64,000 bases of DNA from Vaginella massiliensis (GTDB lineage: Bacteria; Bacteroidota; Bacteroidia; Flavobacteriales; Weeksellaceae): positions 124,001-188,000 of the forward strand of contig NZ_LT593745.1 in assembly GCF_900089075.1 (NCBI RefSeq). Reading direction: 5' to 3'. Position 1 is the first letter of the stretch; every line of letters begins with the position of its first letter. This document shows positions 44,078 to 52,280 of the stretch, in pieces. A model generated the notes under the pieces. The model was not told the origin of the DNA, searched no databases, and worked only from the letters and a program-made list of their open reading frames with translations. A program made the translations under genes and the position numbers.

Positions 44078-44422
44078 TTACTTGTTAGCGGTTTTTAATT
44101 TGGTTCTACGTTTTTCTGCCCACTCAATTCCATGTTTATCCAACTTCACAGTTAAATAACGCAATACACGTTCGTCACGTTTGAACGCCAACTCTAAATT
44201 TGAAACCAAATCAGCATTTTCTGTTTTGAATTCGATCAAATGGTAAAATCCATTTCTTTTGTTTTGAATTGCGTAAGCTAATTTTTTCAAGCCCCAATTC
44301 TCTTTTGCTACGATTTCTGCACCATTCGAGGTAAGATAATCGTGAAACTTATTAACTGCTTCCTCTACCTGTGAATCTGATAGAACGGGAGTTAAAATGA
44401 AAACAGTTTCGTAATTTGTCAT
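44078..44422 (-). CDS. rpsF: Ribosomal protein bS6
   Basis: A 114-residue small-subunit protein, first gene of the leftward rpsF-rpsR-rplI operon. The family start [21 protein letters not shown] and the [26 protein letters not shown] block are clear; the acidic tail of E. coli S6 is absent and replaced by a basic end ([12 protein letters not shown]). A promoter with TTG-N22-TATATTTG lies at 44466-44498. Confidence 0.96.
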   Translation of the reverse strand: MTNYETVFILTPVLSDSQVEEAVNKFHDYLTSNGAEIVAKENWGLKKLAYAIQNKRNGFYHLIEFKTENADLVSNLELAFKRDERVLRYLTVKLDKHGIEWAEKRRTKLKTANK

Positions 44423-44465
44423 TTTAAAAATGTTTTTATTAAATTAAAATTTATTTATTAGCGTG

Positions 44466-44498
44466 CAAATATAGTGAAATCTTTTTAAATATCTACAA
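44466..44498 (-). promoter_or_regulatory. Promoter of the rpsF-rpsR-rplI operon
   Basis: On the minus strand TTG (44496-44498), 22-base spacer and TATATTTG (44466-44473) fit the flavobacterial promoter. It gives a leader of about 37 bases before rpsF. Confidence 0.55.
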
Positions 44499-44584
44499 AA
44501 GAATAAATTAATTTATCTGACTGCGCTGCTCTTAACATTTTTCAAAAAAAAATTCAATTTATCTTGCATTTATTCGTTTTCTAT

Positions 44585-44615
44585 TTTGCAGTTAGAAAAT
44601 ATTGTTTGATATTTG
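44585..44615 (+). promoter_or_regulatory. Promoter of the small-RNA candidate
   Basis: TTTG (44585-44588), exactly 19 bases, then GATATTTG (44608-44615), which is the TAnnTTTG -7 box with one change. Spacing is ideal. Confidence 0.5.
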
Positions 44616-44619
44616 CAAC

Positions 44620-44699
44620 CGTAAAAGCTAATGGCTTTTTCATAGGTTTAGGTTGGTTTAATGGAAGTCCTTGTTCAAAAACAAGGGCTTCTTTTTTTT
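44620..44699 (+). ncRNA. Small-RNA candidate (about 80 nucleotides) before aminopeptidase P
   Basis: Between a good promoter (44585-44615) and a strong terminator there is a short non-coding stretch: start near 44620, end in the T run at 44692-44698. The terminator stem is 12 bases (GAAGTCCTTGTT / AACAAGGGCTTC, one G-T pair) with loop CAAA. There is no ORF of note inside. The downstream gene has its own -7 box after the terminator, so this looks like a separate transcript rather than a leader. It does not resemble tRNA, 6S, SRP RNA or tmRNA as I know them. Flavobacterial families such as Flavo-1 should be checked. Confidence 0.42.
44664..44698 (+). terminator. Terminator of the small-RNA candidate
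   Basis: A 12-base stem with a 4-base loop, followed by seven T residues. It lies 34 bases before the aminopeptidase start codon. Confidence 0.75.
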
Positions 44700-44701
44700 A
44701 T

Positions 44702-44709
44702 TACCTTTG
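44702..44709 (+). promoter_or_regulatory. -7 box before aminopeptidase P
   Basis: TACCTTTG fits TAnnTTTG and lies 23 bases before the ATG at 44732. The usual TTG is not found at 17-23 bases upstream, where the terminator sits. Confidence 0.4.
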
Positions 44710-44731
44710 GTGTAATAAAAATTTACAAGTT

Positions 44732-46036
44732 ATGACAACAAAATACGAGACCATCGATTCGGCTTTATACATTCAGAATCGTAAAAATTTTGCCGAGCAA
44801 ATGCAAGCAAAATCATTAGCCGTCTTCAATTCTAATGACATCTACCCTATTTCATCAGACAGTAGCTTACCGTTTGCTCAACATCGCGATATACTGTATT
44901 TGTCTGGAGTTGACCAAGAAGAAACTATTTTGGTAATTTTCCCAGATGCACACGAAGAAAAATATCGCGAAATATTATTTGTACGAGAAACCAACGAACA
45001 CATTGCCATCTGGGAAGGCGAAAAACTGAACAAAGCACAAGCTACGGCAGTCTCTGGAATCAAAACGGTTTATTGGCTTCAAGATTTCCCAGTGATTTTC
45101 AGAAAATTGATGGTCGAAGCCGAAAAAGTTTACATCAACAAAAACGAGCACTACCGAGTGACCACAGCGCCTGAAGTTGAAACCAGAGAAGATCGATTCA
45201 TAAAACAACTGCAACACGATTATCCTGGGCATACTTATTTGCGATCAAATCCTATATTACAACGTTTGCGTTCGGTGAAAAATAAAATCGAAATCGAACT
45301 CATTCAGAAAGCATGTGCTATCACCAACAAAGGCTTTCGTAGAGTGTTAAACTTTGTAAAACCTGATGTTTGGGAATTTGAAATTGAGGCTGAGTTTGCA
45401 CACGAATTTTTACGTAATCGTTCCAAAGGTTTTGCCTACACGCCCATCATTGCATCGGGTAACAACGCCAATGTTTTGCATTATATCCAAAACAATCAGC
45501 AATGTAAAGACGGCGATCTTATTTTGTTGGATGTGGGAGCAGAATACGCAAATTATTCATCAGACATGACGCGTACTATTCCCGTAAACGGAAGATTCAC
45601 ACCGCGACAACGCGAAATCTACAACGCTGTTTTACGATGCAAAAAAGCAGCAGAAGATCTATTGGTCGCTGGTAATAATTGGTACAAACTTCATCAGGAA
45701 ATGGGCGAAATATACACCGCCGAATTGCTACAATTGGGATTATTGGACAAAGCAGATGTGCAAAATGAGGATCCGACTTGGCCAGCTTATAAAAAATACA
45801 TGATGCATGGCACTTCTCACCACATGGGCTTGGATACCCACGATTACGGAATCTTAACGGATGATTTTGTAGCCGGCATGGTCTTTACCAACGAACCTGG
45901 TTTTTATATTCCGGCAGAAGGTTTTGGTATTCGTTTGGAAGATGATTACGTGATCCAGGCAAGTGGAAAACCACTCAATCTGATGCAAGACATTCCGCTC
46001 GAAGCCGAAGAAATTGAAACCTTGATGAATGCCTAA
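44732..46036 (+). CDS. pepP: Xaa-Pro aminopeptidase (aminopeptidase P family)
   Basis: A 434-residue dimetal M24 peptidase that removes an N-terminal residue before proline. The ATG at 44732 (MTTKYETIDSALYIQ) is used; upstream codons run through the terminator and promoter and are not coding. The N-terminal domain (1-170) is followed by the pita-bread fold with all five metal ligands: two Asp (ILLDVGAEYANYSSDMTRT), His (MHGTSHHMGLDTHD) and two Glu (TNEPGFYI, IRLEDDYVI). It is a single gene and ends at a bidirectional terminator. Confidence 0.93.
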   Translation: MTTKYETIDSALYIQNRKNFAEQMQAKSLAVFNSNDIYPISSDSSLPFAQHRDILYLSGVDQEETILVIFPDAHEEKYREILFVRETNEHIAIWEGEKLNKAQATAVSGIKTVYWLQDFPVIFRKLMVEAEKVYINKNEHYRVTTAPEVETREDRFIKQLQHDYPGHTYLRSNPILQRLRSVKNKIEIELIQKACAITNKGFRRVLNFVKPDVWEFEIEAEFAHEFLRNRSKGFAYTPIIASGNNANVLHYIQNNQQCKDGDLILLDVGAEYANYSSDMTRTIPVNGRFTPRQREIYNAVLRCKKAAEDLLVAGNNWYKLHQEMGEIYTAELLQLGLLDKADVQNEDPTWPAYKKYMMHGTSHHMGLDTHDYGILTDDFVAGMVFTNEPGFYIPAEGFGIRLEDDYVIQASGKPLNLMQDIPLEAEEIETLMNA

Positions 46037-46051
46037 TGCGGTACAACCGTG

Positions 46052-46087
46052 AAAAAGTGATTAGCGCGCTAATCACTTTTTTTATTC
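46052..46087. terminator. Bidirectional terminator between aminopeptidase P and the VWA-OmpA gene
   Basis: AAAAAGTGATTAGC pairs perfectly with GCTAATCACTTTTT around a CG-centred palindrome; both directions end in T. The stop codon of the leftward gene (46082-46084) lies at its edge. Confidence 0.8.
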
Positions 46088-48343
46088 AATTATAATTTGA
46101 ACTCTCCTATTCTCGAAATTCTTCCACTCGGGGCAGACCTCAACTGGTCTACATTCTTTGTGCAACAAATCTTTGGCTCCAACGCCTTTCGATGTTAATC
46201 GCTTCGAATCTATTCCGTGCTTTTCCAAATAGATTCTCACAGCATTGGCTCGGCGAAACGATAAATTTTGATTATACTCTGCCGTTCCCGACGCATCGGT
46301 ATGCCCTACAATCGTAAAGGTATAGGTTGGATATTGTAACATCAGTTTTAATATTTCATCTAAAATGATAAAATCTTCCTTGCGAATTTCGTCACTATCA
46401 AAATCGAATTTAAGGCTTTTCAGCACCGAATTCGATAAATTTTCGATGGCATTTTTCTTAGAATCGACGCTCAACACATCGATCGGACAACCATTGGCTT
46501 CTTTCAACCCGAATTGTGTCGGACATTTGTCGAGTAAATCGTGCACGCCGTCACCATCCGAATCATAATCATAATGAAACGTCACAAACTGATTGTTCGA
46601 CAAATCGCTTCTATTTTCTACCAACAAATTATAAGGCGTCGCAATATTATACCTTTCGCCCAACTGCTCTATTTCTTTGCGATACCGACCTGTTTTCTTG
46701 CAATAATCGCCGCATCTTTCTTCTTCCATCATCAGGTACTGAATTTTCTTTTGAACCCAATAATACTTGATCGCCTCTGCAAAAATGGTTGTTTGTTGCT
46801 TCAATTGAAATTCTTTTTTATACGTGAAATCACCGTCTTTACCCGTAATAACAAGCGATTGACTGGGCGTTTTCTTGCAATCTCTGGTCACGAAATTGAT
46901 GGGTCGATTGGACAAAAATCCGTTAAAATTACGAGGAAAAGTTTCATTCAAATTAAAGGTTGTCGATTTCACTTCAATGTTTCGCAAAATTGGGGTGAGA
47001 ATCAATTGTTGGAAAGATTTCACTTGCGGCTCTACATCCTTCTCGTTATCAATAATCAACGGTTGAATGCCCGTGGTATATCCTAAATAATTCATCGTTT
47101 TGTAATCTACCTGCTGCCCTATTCCTAAAATAAAATAATGCGCATTTTTGAGGTTCGATTGAATATCGAGGTGAATATTTTGATTGGGATCTATCCGCCC
47201 ATCCGAAGCAATCACAACAAGACGATTGAAATTGTAATCGACCGGAATATTGTTGACGCGTTTCAGTGCATCGGTAAGTTTCAGGCTACCAGCGCTTTCC
47301 ATCTTCCGAAGCATTTCTACGGCTCTTTGCTTCTGCTCTGGCGTTGCAAAAACAGCCCGCGGCGACAACTGATTGGTGTTTTTGTTGAAGTAAAAAATAT
47401 TAAACTTCTCTTGTTCGCTCAATTGTTCTATCACTTCCATCATCATTTGGCGAATGTGTTCCAAAGATTTCCCTTTCATCGAACCCGAAGCATCGAGTAA
47501 GAAAATATATTCGCGTGGCTTCAGATTTTTCGTATCTATTTTAGCAGGCGGTTGAATATTACCCAAAACGTAACGACAATTTTCGTCTTGGTATTGCAAC
47601 AATTCGGCATTCATTTGCTCGTCTACATATTCGTAGCGAACGTTTATGGGCGATGCCCAATATTTTGTGCTGATGTATTGGGTATGTGTTGCGCTTTTCG
47701 GCTTTTTTTCAAAATCATTTGTAAGACCTTTTACATTTTTGAGGTTTTCGCCAAAAAAATTCAATTCGATCGAAAATTTTTCTGGCGAGAAAGATGCTAA
47801 ATTATATGGAAAACGTTTGGTTTGAGTGAAATTTTTGGTTCGTTTGGCAATCGGAACGTTCAGCTCAAAAGCATATTGATGCAAATTTTGCTGAACCGAT
47901 TTTGTCCATTTGATCTCAACCGAAATCGATTCGTTGGGTTGCAAATCAGACAGTTCAACTTCCATTCGAAGAGAAGCTTCTTGATTGGTTTTCAAACTTT
48001 GATTTTTTCGTTGGGCTTCTTTTCGCAATTCGAAAATAGATTTGGACGATAATTCGATTGTTTCATCATTTTTTTTGATGACCAGCTGATAAATATTTTG
48101 TTCTGGTTGATGTGGAATTACATATTTTACAGCAATTGGCTGCTGACCGACATTCGCAAAATTTTGGAAACTCTCGACCGACGCCAACACTGTTTGAATA
48201 TTGGAAATCACCCTGAATTCCTGAACTTTTACCGATGCAAATTGCGCTTCGTTTTCTACCTCAAGATACGGGAAAACTCCGTACGATTGCGCTTGCAACG
48301 GAACAACAAAAACCAGGAAATACCAAAATAAAAATCGAATCAT
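46082..48343 (-). CDS. VIT/VWA domain protein fused to TSP3 repeat and OmpA domain
   Basis: A 753-residue exported protein (signal peptide MIRFLFWYFLVFVVPLQAQ). Residues about 40-160 resemble the VIT domain that precedes von Willebrand A domains in inter-alpha-inhibitor-type proteins. The VWA domain (about 280-450) keeps the metal site DASGSMKGKS and a later ASDGRID. A linker of about 130 residues follows, then a calcium-binding thrombospondin-type-3 motif (YDSDGDGVHDLLDKCP) and an OmpA peptidoglycan-binding domain (about 645-750: LKFDFDSDEIR, GHTDASGTAEYNQNLSFRRA, NRRVQIII). It would sit in the periplasm or at the outer membrane, bound to peptidoglycan, and offer an adhesion or binding domain. 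The combination is unusual. It is a single gene. Confidence 0.88.
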   Translation of the reverse strand: MIRFLFWYFLVFVVPLQAQSYGVFPYLEVENEAQFASVKVQEFRVISNIQTVLASVESFQNFANVGQQPIAVKYVIPHQPEQNIYQLVIKKNDETIELSSKSIFELRKEAQRKNQSLKTNQEASLRMEVELSDLQPNESISVEIKWTKSVQQNLHQYAFELNVPIAKRTKNFTQTKRFPYNLASFSPEKFSIELNFFGENLKNVKGLTNDFEKKPKSATHTQYISTKYWASPINVRYEYVDEQMNAELLQYQDENCRYVLGNIQPPAKIDTKNLKPREYIFLLDASGSMKGKSLEHIRQMMMEVIEQLSEQEKFNIFYFNKNTNQLSPRAVFATPEQKQRAVEMLRKMESAGSLKLTDALKRVNNIPVDYNFNRLVVIASDGRIDPNQNIHLDIQSNLKNAHYFILGIGQQVDYKTMNYLGYTTGIQPLIIDNEKDVEPQVKSFQQLILTPILRNIEVKSTTFNLNETFPRNFNGFLSNRPINFVTRDCKKTPSQSLVITGKDGDFTYKKEFQLKQQTTIFAEAIKYYWVQKKIQYLMMEEERCGDYCKKTGRYRKEIEQLGERYNIATPYNLLVENRSDLSNNQFVTFHYDYDSDGDGVHDLLDKCPTQFGLKEANGCPIDVLSVDSKKNAIENLSNSVLKSLKFDFDSDEIRKEDFIILDEILKLMLQYPTYTFTIVGHTDASGTAEYNQNLSFRRANAVRIYLEKHGIDSKRLTSKGVGAKDLLHKECRPVEVCPEWKNFENRRVQIIIE

Positions 48344-48395
48344 ACGTGAATAATATAATTTGATGAGTTAAAAATATGCCTATTCTTTTTAATAA

Positions 48396-48429
48396 TTGAA
48401 TAAAGTAATCAAAAACTAACCTAAATTTG
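48396..48429 (+). promoter_or_regulatory. Promoter of the cupin-like gene
   Basis: TTG (48396-48398), 23-base spacer, TAAATTTG (48422-48429), a fit to TAnnTTTG. The start codon is at 48449. Confidence 0.5.
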
Positions 48430-48448
48430 TAGCCCTAATTTTATAACC

Positions 48449-49318
48449 ATGCAATTTAATTTAATTGAAGTAGAACGAGTTGATACGATAAGTGCCAAAG
48501 ATTTTCAGCAGTATTATGTGAAACCACAAAAACCTGTGGTGGTCGAGCGTATTACAGAAGATTGGCCAGCTTATGAGAAATGGAATTTCGACTACATAAA
48601 ACAAGTTGCGGGCGATAAAATTGTACCGCTTTACAACAACGATCCGGTCGATTCGACCAAGAAAGTCAACGAAGCTGTTGCCCATATGAAAATGAGTGAT
48701 TATGTTGATTTACTGCAGCGAGAACCAACCGATCTTCGTATTTTTCTTTACAATTTGATGAGCCAAGTACCCGAATTGCAGAAAGATTACAAGATGCCCG
48801 ATCTTGGTCTGAAATTATTCAAATCGATGCCGATGCTTTTCTTTGGTGGCGAGGGTTCGAATGTTTTTATGCACTACGATATTGATTTGGCGAATATTTT
48901 ACATTTTCATTTTGCAGGCGAAAAACGTTGCATTATTGTTCCGCCAGAACAATCGAAATACATGTACAAAATTCCTTTTTCGGTGATTTGTAGAGAAGAC
49001 ATCGATTTCGACAATCCAGATTTCGACAAATGGCCCGCGCTGAAAAATCTACAGCCCATGTACGCCGATCTGAAACATGGCGAAATGCTCTACATGCCAG
49101 AAGGCTGGTGGCATTACATGAAATACCTCACACCCGGATTTTCGATGAGTTTGCGTGCGTTGGCTCATAAACCAAAAAATTTTACAGAGGCGATTTACAA
49201 TATTTTCATCATGCGCAATTACGATAATTTGATGCGAAAGATAAAAGGACAACAATGGATAGAAGAAAAAAACGCAAATGCCATTAGCCAAACGCACAAA
49301 CGATTATCTATTAAATAG
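48449..49318 (+). CDS. Cupin-like (JmjC/cupin_8) oxygenase
   Basis: A 289-residue protein with a JmjC-like fold. The iron ligands are visible as His and Asp in FMHYDIDLAN and the distal His in GWWHYMKYL. Such Fe(II)/2-oxoglutarate enzymes hydroxylate proteins or small molecules. The substrate is unknown. It has its own promoter and stands between the VWA-OmpA gene and the antiporter gene. Confidence 0.9.
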   Translation: MQFNLIEVERVDTISAKDFQQYYVKPQKPVVVERITEDWPAYEKWNFDYIKQVAGDKIVPLYNNDPVDSTKKVNEAVAHMKMSDYVDLLQREPTDLRIFLYNLMSQVPELQKDYKMPDLGLKLFKSMPMLFFGGEGSNVFMHYDIDLANILHFHFAGEKRCIIVPPEQSKYMYKIPFSVICREDIDFDNPDFDKWPALKNLQPMYADLKHGEMLYMPEGWWHYMKYLTPGFSMSLRALAHKPKNFTEAIYNIFIMRNYDNLMRKIKGQQWIEEKNANAISQTHKRLSIK

Positions 49319-49478
49319 TGAAAGTTTAGAATTTTCGACCTTTTGAAAACACCAAAACCAGATAACTATTCTAATTTTTGACAATTATTTGGTTTTGTTT
49401 TCTAAATACACTATTTATAATCTGAAATTTTAGATTATTTTTCAGGAAATATGAAACTTTGCAAGCTAATTGGAATGT

Positions 49479-50792
49479 ATGGTTTCTGACAGAAAAAAAT
49501 CTTGGGCACTTTTGCCGCTCATCCTTTTTATCCTCATCTATTTTTCGGCATCATTGATGCTCAACGACTTTTATGCAATTTCGGCACTCACCGTATTTGT
49601 TGCTGTTACGCTTTTGGCCTTTTTACAATTTCCGAAAATACCATTCGACCATAAATTGAAAGCTTTTGCCGAAGGCGCAGCTAACGAGACAGTTTTGTTG
49701 ATGATTATGATTTTCTTGCTGGCAGGCGCATTCGCGCAACTGGGCAATATGGTTGGTGCTGTACAAGCTATTGTCAATATGCTCATGGCCTATATTCCAT
49801 CAAATTTTATCATTCCTGGCTTTTTCTTACTGGCTTGTTTTATCTCGATTTCGATAGGCACCTCGGTTGGCACAATTGCTACGCTCTCACCAATTGCGGT
49901 AGAAATGGAGAATGTACTCCCGGGCAGTTTACCTATTTTATTAGCAGCAGTTGTTGGCGGATCGATGTTTGGCGATAATTTATCGTTCATCTCCGACACC
50001 ACGGTTGCTGCTACCCGAACACAGAACGTCAGCATGAAAACAAAATTCAAAGCGAATTTTACATTGGTTCTTCCTGCCGCTGTCGCCACCACAATTCTTT
50101 ATTATTTTTTATCATCCGCCATAACACTTCAACAATTCGAGTCGCAACAAGCTGGCTATGACATTCTTGGACTTCTGCCTTATGTGCTAGTGTTTGGCTT
50201 TTCTATTTTAGGTCTGAATGTTCTATGGGCGCTGTGTATTGGTATAATTTGTTTTGGTCTGATCGCTGTTTTTCATTTCGATTTTACATTTCACGACAGC
50301 ATAAATGCCATACAAGATGGTTTCTCGAATATGTTTGAATTGAGCTTATTATGCTTAATTATCAGCGGTTTGGTTGGAATTATTCGTTTGCACGGCGGGA
50401 TAGATTATATCGTACAAATGATTACCAATCGTATCAAAACTAAAAAACAAGCCGAACTCGGAATCGCTTCGCTCACGGCAATTGTAGACGCTGTATTGGC
50501 AAACAACACCATCAGCATTTTGATTGTAGGAAATCTGGCAAAAGTCATTGCCGACACACACAATTTGCAACCCAAACGCGTCGCGAGTATTTTGGACACC
50601 ACTTCGTGTTTTATGCAAGGAATCATTCCATACGGAGCGCAAATTTTGGTAGCGCTGGCGGCAGCAAAATCATTAGGATTCAACTTATCACCTTTAGCCA
50701 TCATCAGTCATCTCTATTATCCGTTTTTGATTGGCTTTTCGACCTTGGTGATGATACTTTTCTACCAACATCGACCGAAAAACTCCGATTAA
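49479..50792 (+). CDS. Na+/H+ antiporter, NhaC family
   Basis: A 437-residue membrane protein with about 11-12 helices. I prefer the ATG at 49479 (MVSDRKKSWALLPLILF) over an upstream TTG. The conserved SIGTSVGTIATLSPIAVE and GGSMFGDNLSFISDTTVAATRTQ segments (the latter with the key Asp residues) are those of the NhaC family. It exchanges Na+ for H+ or a related ion pair; some members move malate/lactate or other substrates. The gene precedes mnmA by 68 bases. Confidence 0.91.
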   Translation: MVSDRKKSWALLPLILFILIYFSASLMLNDFYAISALTVFVAVTLLAFLQFPKIPFDHKLKAFAEGAANETVLLMIMIFLLAGAFAQLGNMVGAVQAIVNMLMAYIPSNFIIPGFFLLACFISISIGTSVGTIATLSPIAVEMENVLPGSLPILLAAVVGGSMFGDNLSFISDTTVAATRTQNVSMKTKFKANFTLVLPAAVATTILYYFLSSAITLQQFESQQAGYDILGLLPYVLVFGFSILGLNVLWALCIGIICFGLIAVFHFDFTFHDSINAIQDGFSNMFELSLLCLIISGLVGIIRLHGGIDYIVQMITNRIKTKKQAELGIASLTAIVDAVLANNTISILIVGNLAKVIADTHNLQPKRVASILDTTSCFMQGIIPYGAQILVALAAAKSLGFNLSPLAIISHLYYPFLIGFSTLVMILFYQHRPKNSD

Positions 50793-50833
50793 ATTCAGCA
50801 ATTGATCGCTACAGCAAAATGAGAAATAACTCG

Positions 50834-50841
50834 TAACTTTG
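50834..50841 (+). promoter_or_regulatory. -7 box before mnmA
   Basis: TAACTTTG, a full match to TAnnTTTG, 19 bases before the mnmA start. No TTG at 17-23 bases upstream was found. Confidence 0.45.
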
Positions 50842-50860
50842 CCGATATTTTTTTTAGAAA

Positions 50861-52054
50861 ATGAAAAGAGTTGTTGTCGGATTATCTGGAGGAGTGGATT
50901 CTAGCGTTGCAGCCTATCTTTTGAAAGAACAAGGCTATGAAGTTATCGGGTTGTTTATGCGCAATTGGAACGATGCAAGTGTAACTTTGGAAGACGAATG
51001 CCCGTGGATAGAAGATAGTGCAGACGCTTTGTTGGTTGCAGAAAAGTTGGATATTCCTTTTCAGGTCATCGACATGTCGGAGGCGTACAAAGAGCGTATT
51101 GTCGATTATATGTTCAACGAATACGAACAAGGTCGAACGCCAAACCCGGATGTTCTCTGCAACCGCGAAATAAAATTTGATTTGTTTCTGAAAACTGCGC
51201 TCGAACTTGGGGCAGATTTCGTTGCAACGGGGCATTATGCACGCAAAACTTCTTTTATCGATGAACACGGCAATGAAATATTCCGATTGCTGAAAGGGGT
51301 TGACAACAACAAAGACCAAAGTTATTTTTTGTGCCAACTCTCACAAGAACAATTGAGCAAAGCTTTGTTTCCAATAGGCGATATCGAAAAACCAGAAGTG
51401 CGTAAGATTGCCCAAAAATTAGATTTGGTAACCGCCAACAAAAAAGATTCTCAGGGTTTATGTTTTATTGGTAAAGTAAGTCTGCCCGAATTTTTGCAAC
51501 AGCAACTCAGCACCAAAGAAGGTAAAATCATCGAAATTCAAAAAGATTGGCAGCCTTATACTCGAGCAATTCCCGACTTCAAAGATCAATTTGAAGCCTT
51601 GGACTTCGAAGCAAATGGTTTTCAATATCATCCTACCGACGGCGAAGTAGTGGGCAAACATCAGGGCGCTCATTTTTTTACCCGCGGTCAACGCAAAGGT
51701 TTGGGTGTTGGCGGTAAAGCAGAACCGCTCTTTGTGCTCGATACCGATGTAGAAGAAAACATTATCTATACAGGGCAAGGTGCCGAACATCCTGGTTTGA
51801 TGAAGCGTGTTTTGTTTATAAAAGAAAACGAAATTCATTGGGTACGAGAAGATTTGGCGTTACAAGAAAACGAAACGCTCGAGGTGATGGCCAGAATTCG
51901 TTACCGACAACCATTACAAAAAGCAACTTTACACAAAGCGAAGTCTGGTCTATACGTAGCATTCGAACAACCGCAATCGGCTATTACCGAAGGGCAATTT
52001 TGCGCTTGGTACAAAGGCGAAGAATTGCTGGGTTCGGGCGTGATTGCGTATTGA
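50861..52054 (+). CDS. mnmA: tRNA-specific 2-thiouridylase
   Basis: A 397-residue enzyme that puts sulfur on U34 of tRNA-Lys, tRNA-Glu and tRNA-Gln. The PP-loop [17 protein letters not shown] and both catalytic Cys residues ([12 protein letters not shown] and [15 protein letters not shown]) are seen; [11 protein letters not shown] is a family hallmark. The length is slightly longer than in E. coli (368), with an insertion near residue 28 ([16 protein letters not shown]) typical of Bacteroidota enzymes. Sulfur is likely delivered by a cysteine desulfurase; SufS is encoded later in the window. Confidence 0.96.
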   Translation: MKRVVVGLSGGVDSSVAAYLLKEQGYEVIGLFMRNWNDASVTLEDECPWIEDSADALLVAEKLDIPFQVIDMSEAYKERIVDYMFNEYEQGRTPNPDVLCNREIKFDLFLKTALELGADFVATGHYARKTSFIDEHGNEIFRLLKGVDNNKDQSYFLCQLSQEQLSKALFPIGDIEKPEVRKIAQKLDLVTANKKDSQGLCFIGKVSLPEFLQQQLSTKEGKIIEIQKDWQPYTRAIPDFKDQFEALDFEANGFQYHPTDGEVVGKHQGAHFFTRGQRKGLGVGGKAEPLFVLDTDVEENIIYTGQGAEHPGLMKRVLFIKENEIHWVREDLALQENETLEVMARIRYRQPLQKATLHKAKSGLYVAFEQPQSAITEGQFCAWYKGEELLGSGVIAY

Positions 52055-52202
52055 TAAATTGGGAATAAAAACAAAACCTTGTAACTGATACGCATCGATG
52101 TATTGACTGATGAATTTTCTAAGATAAACGTTTTTTTATAACTTAAATATTTAGGTCAAAATAACGAAAGACAAACAAGCAAACTCTTCACTTCTTGCCA
52201 AA

Positions 52203-52234
52203 TTGTCATATTTTTACCATTGGTCTAACTTTTG
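52203..52234 (+). promoter_or_regulatory. Possible promoter of htpG
   Basis: TTG (52203-52205), 20-base spacer, TAACTTTTG (52226-52234), which has one extra T against TAnnTTTG. No CIRCE-like operator is visible. Confidence 0.33.
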
Positions 52235-52280
52235 AATTTTCCAATCGAAAATAATCATTAAAAACACAACATCAGCTATC

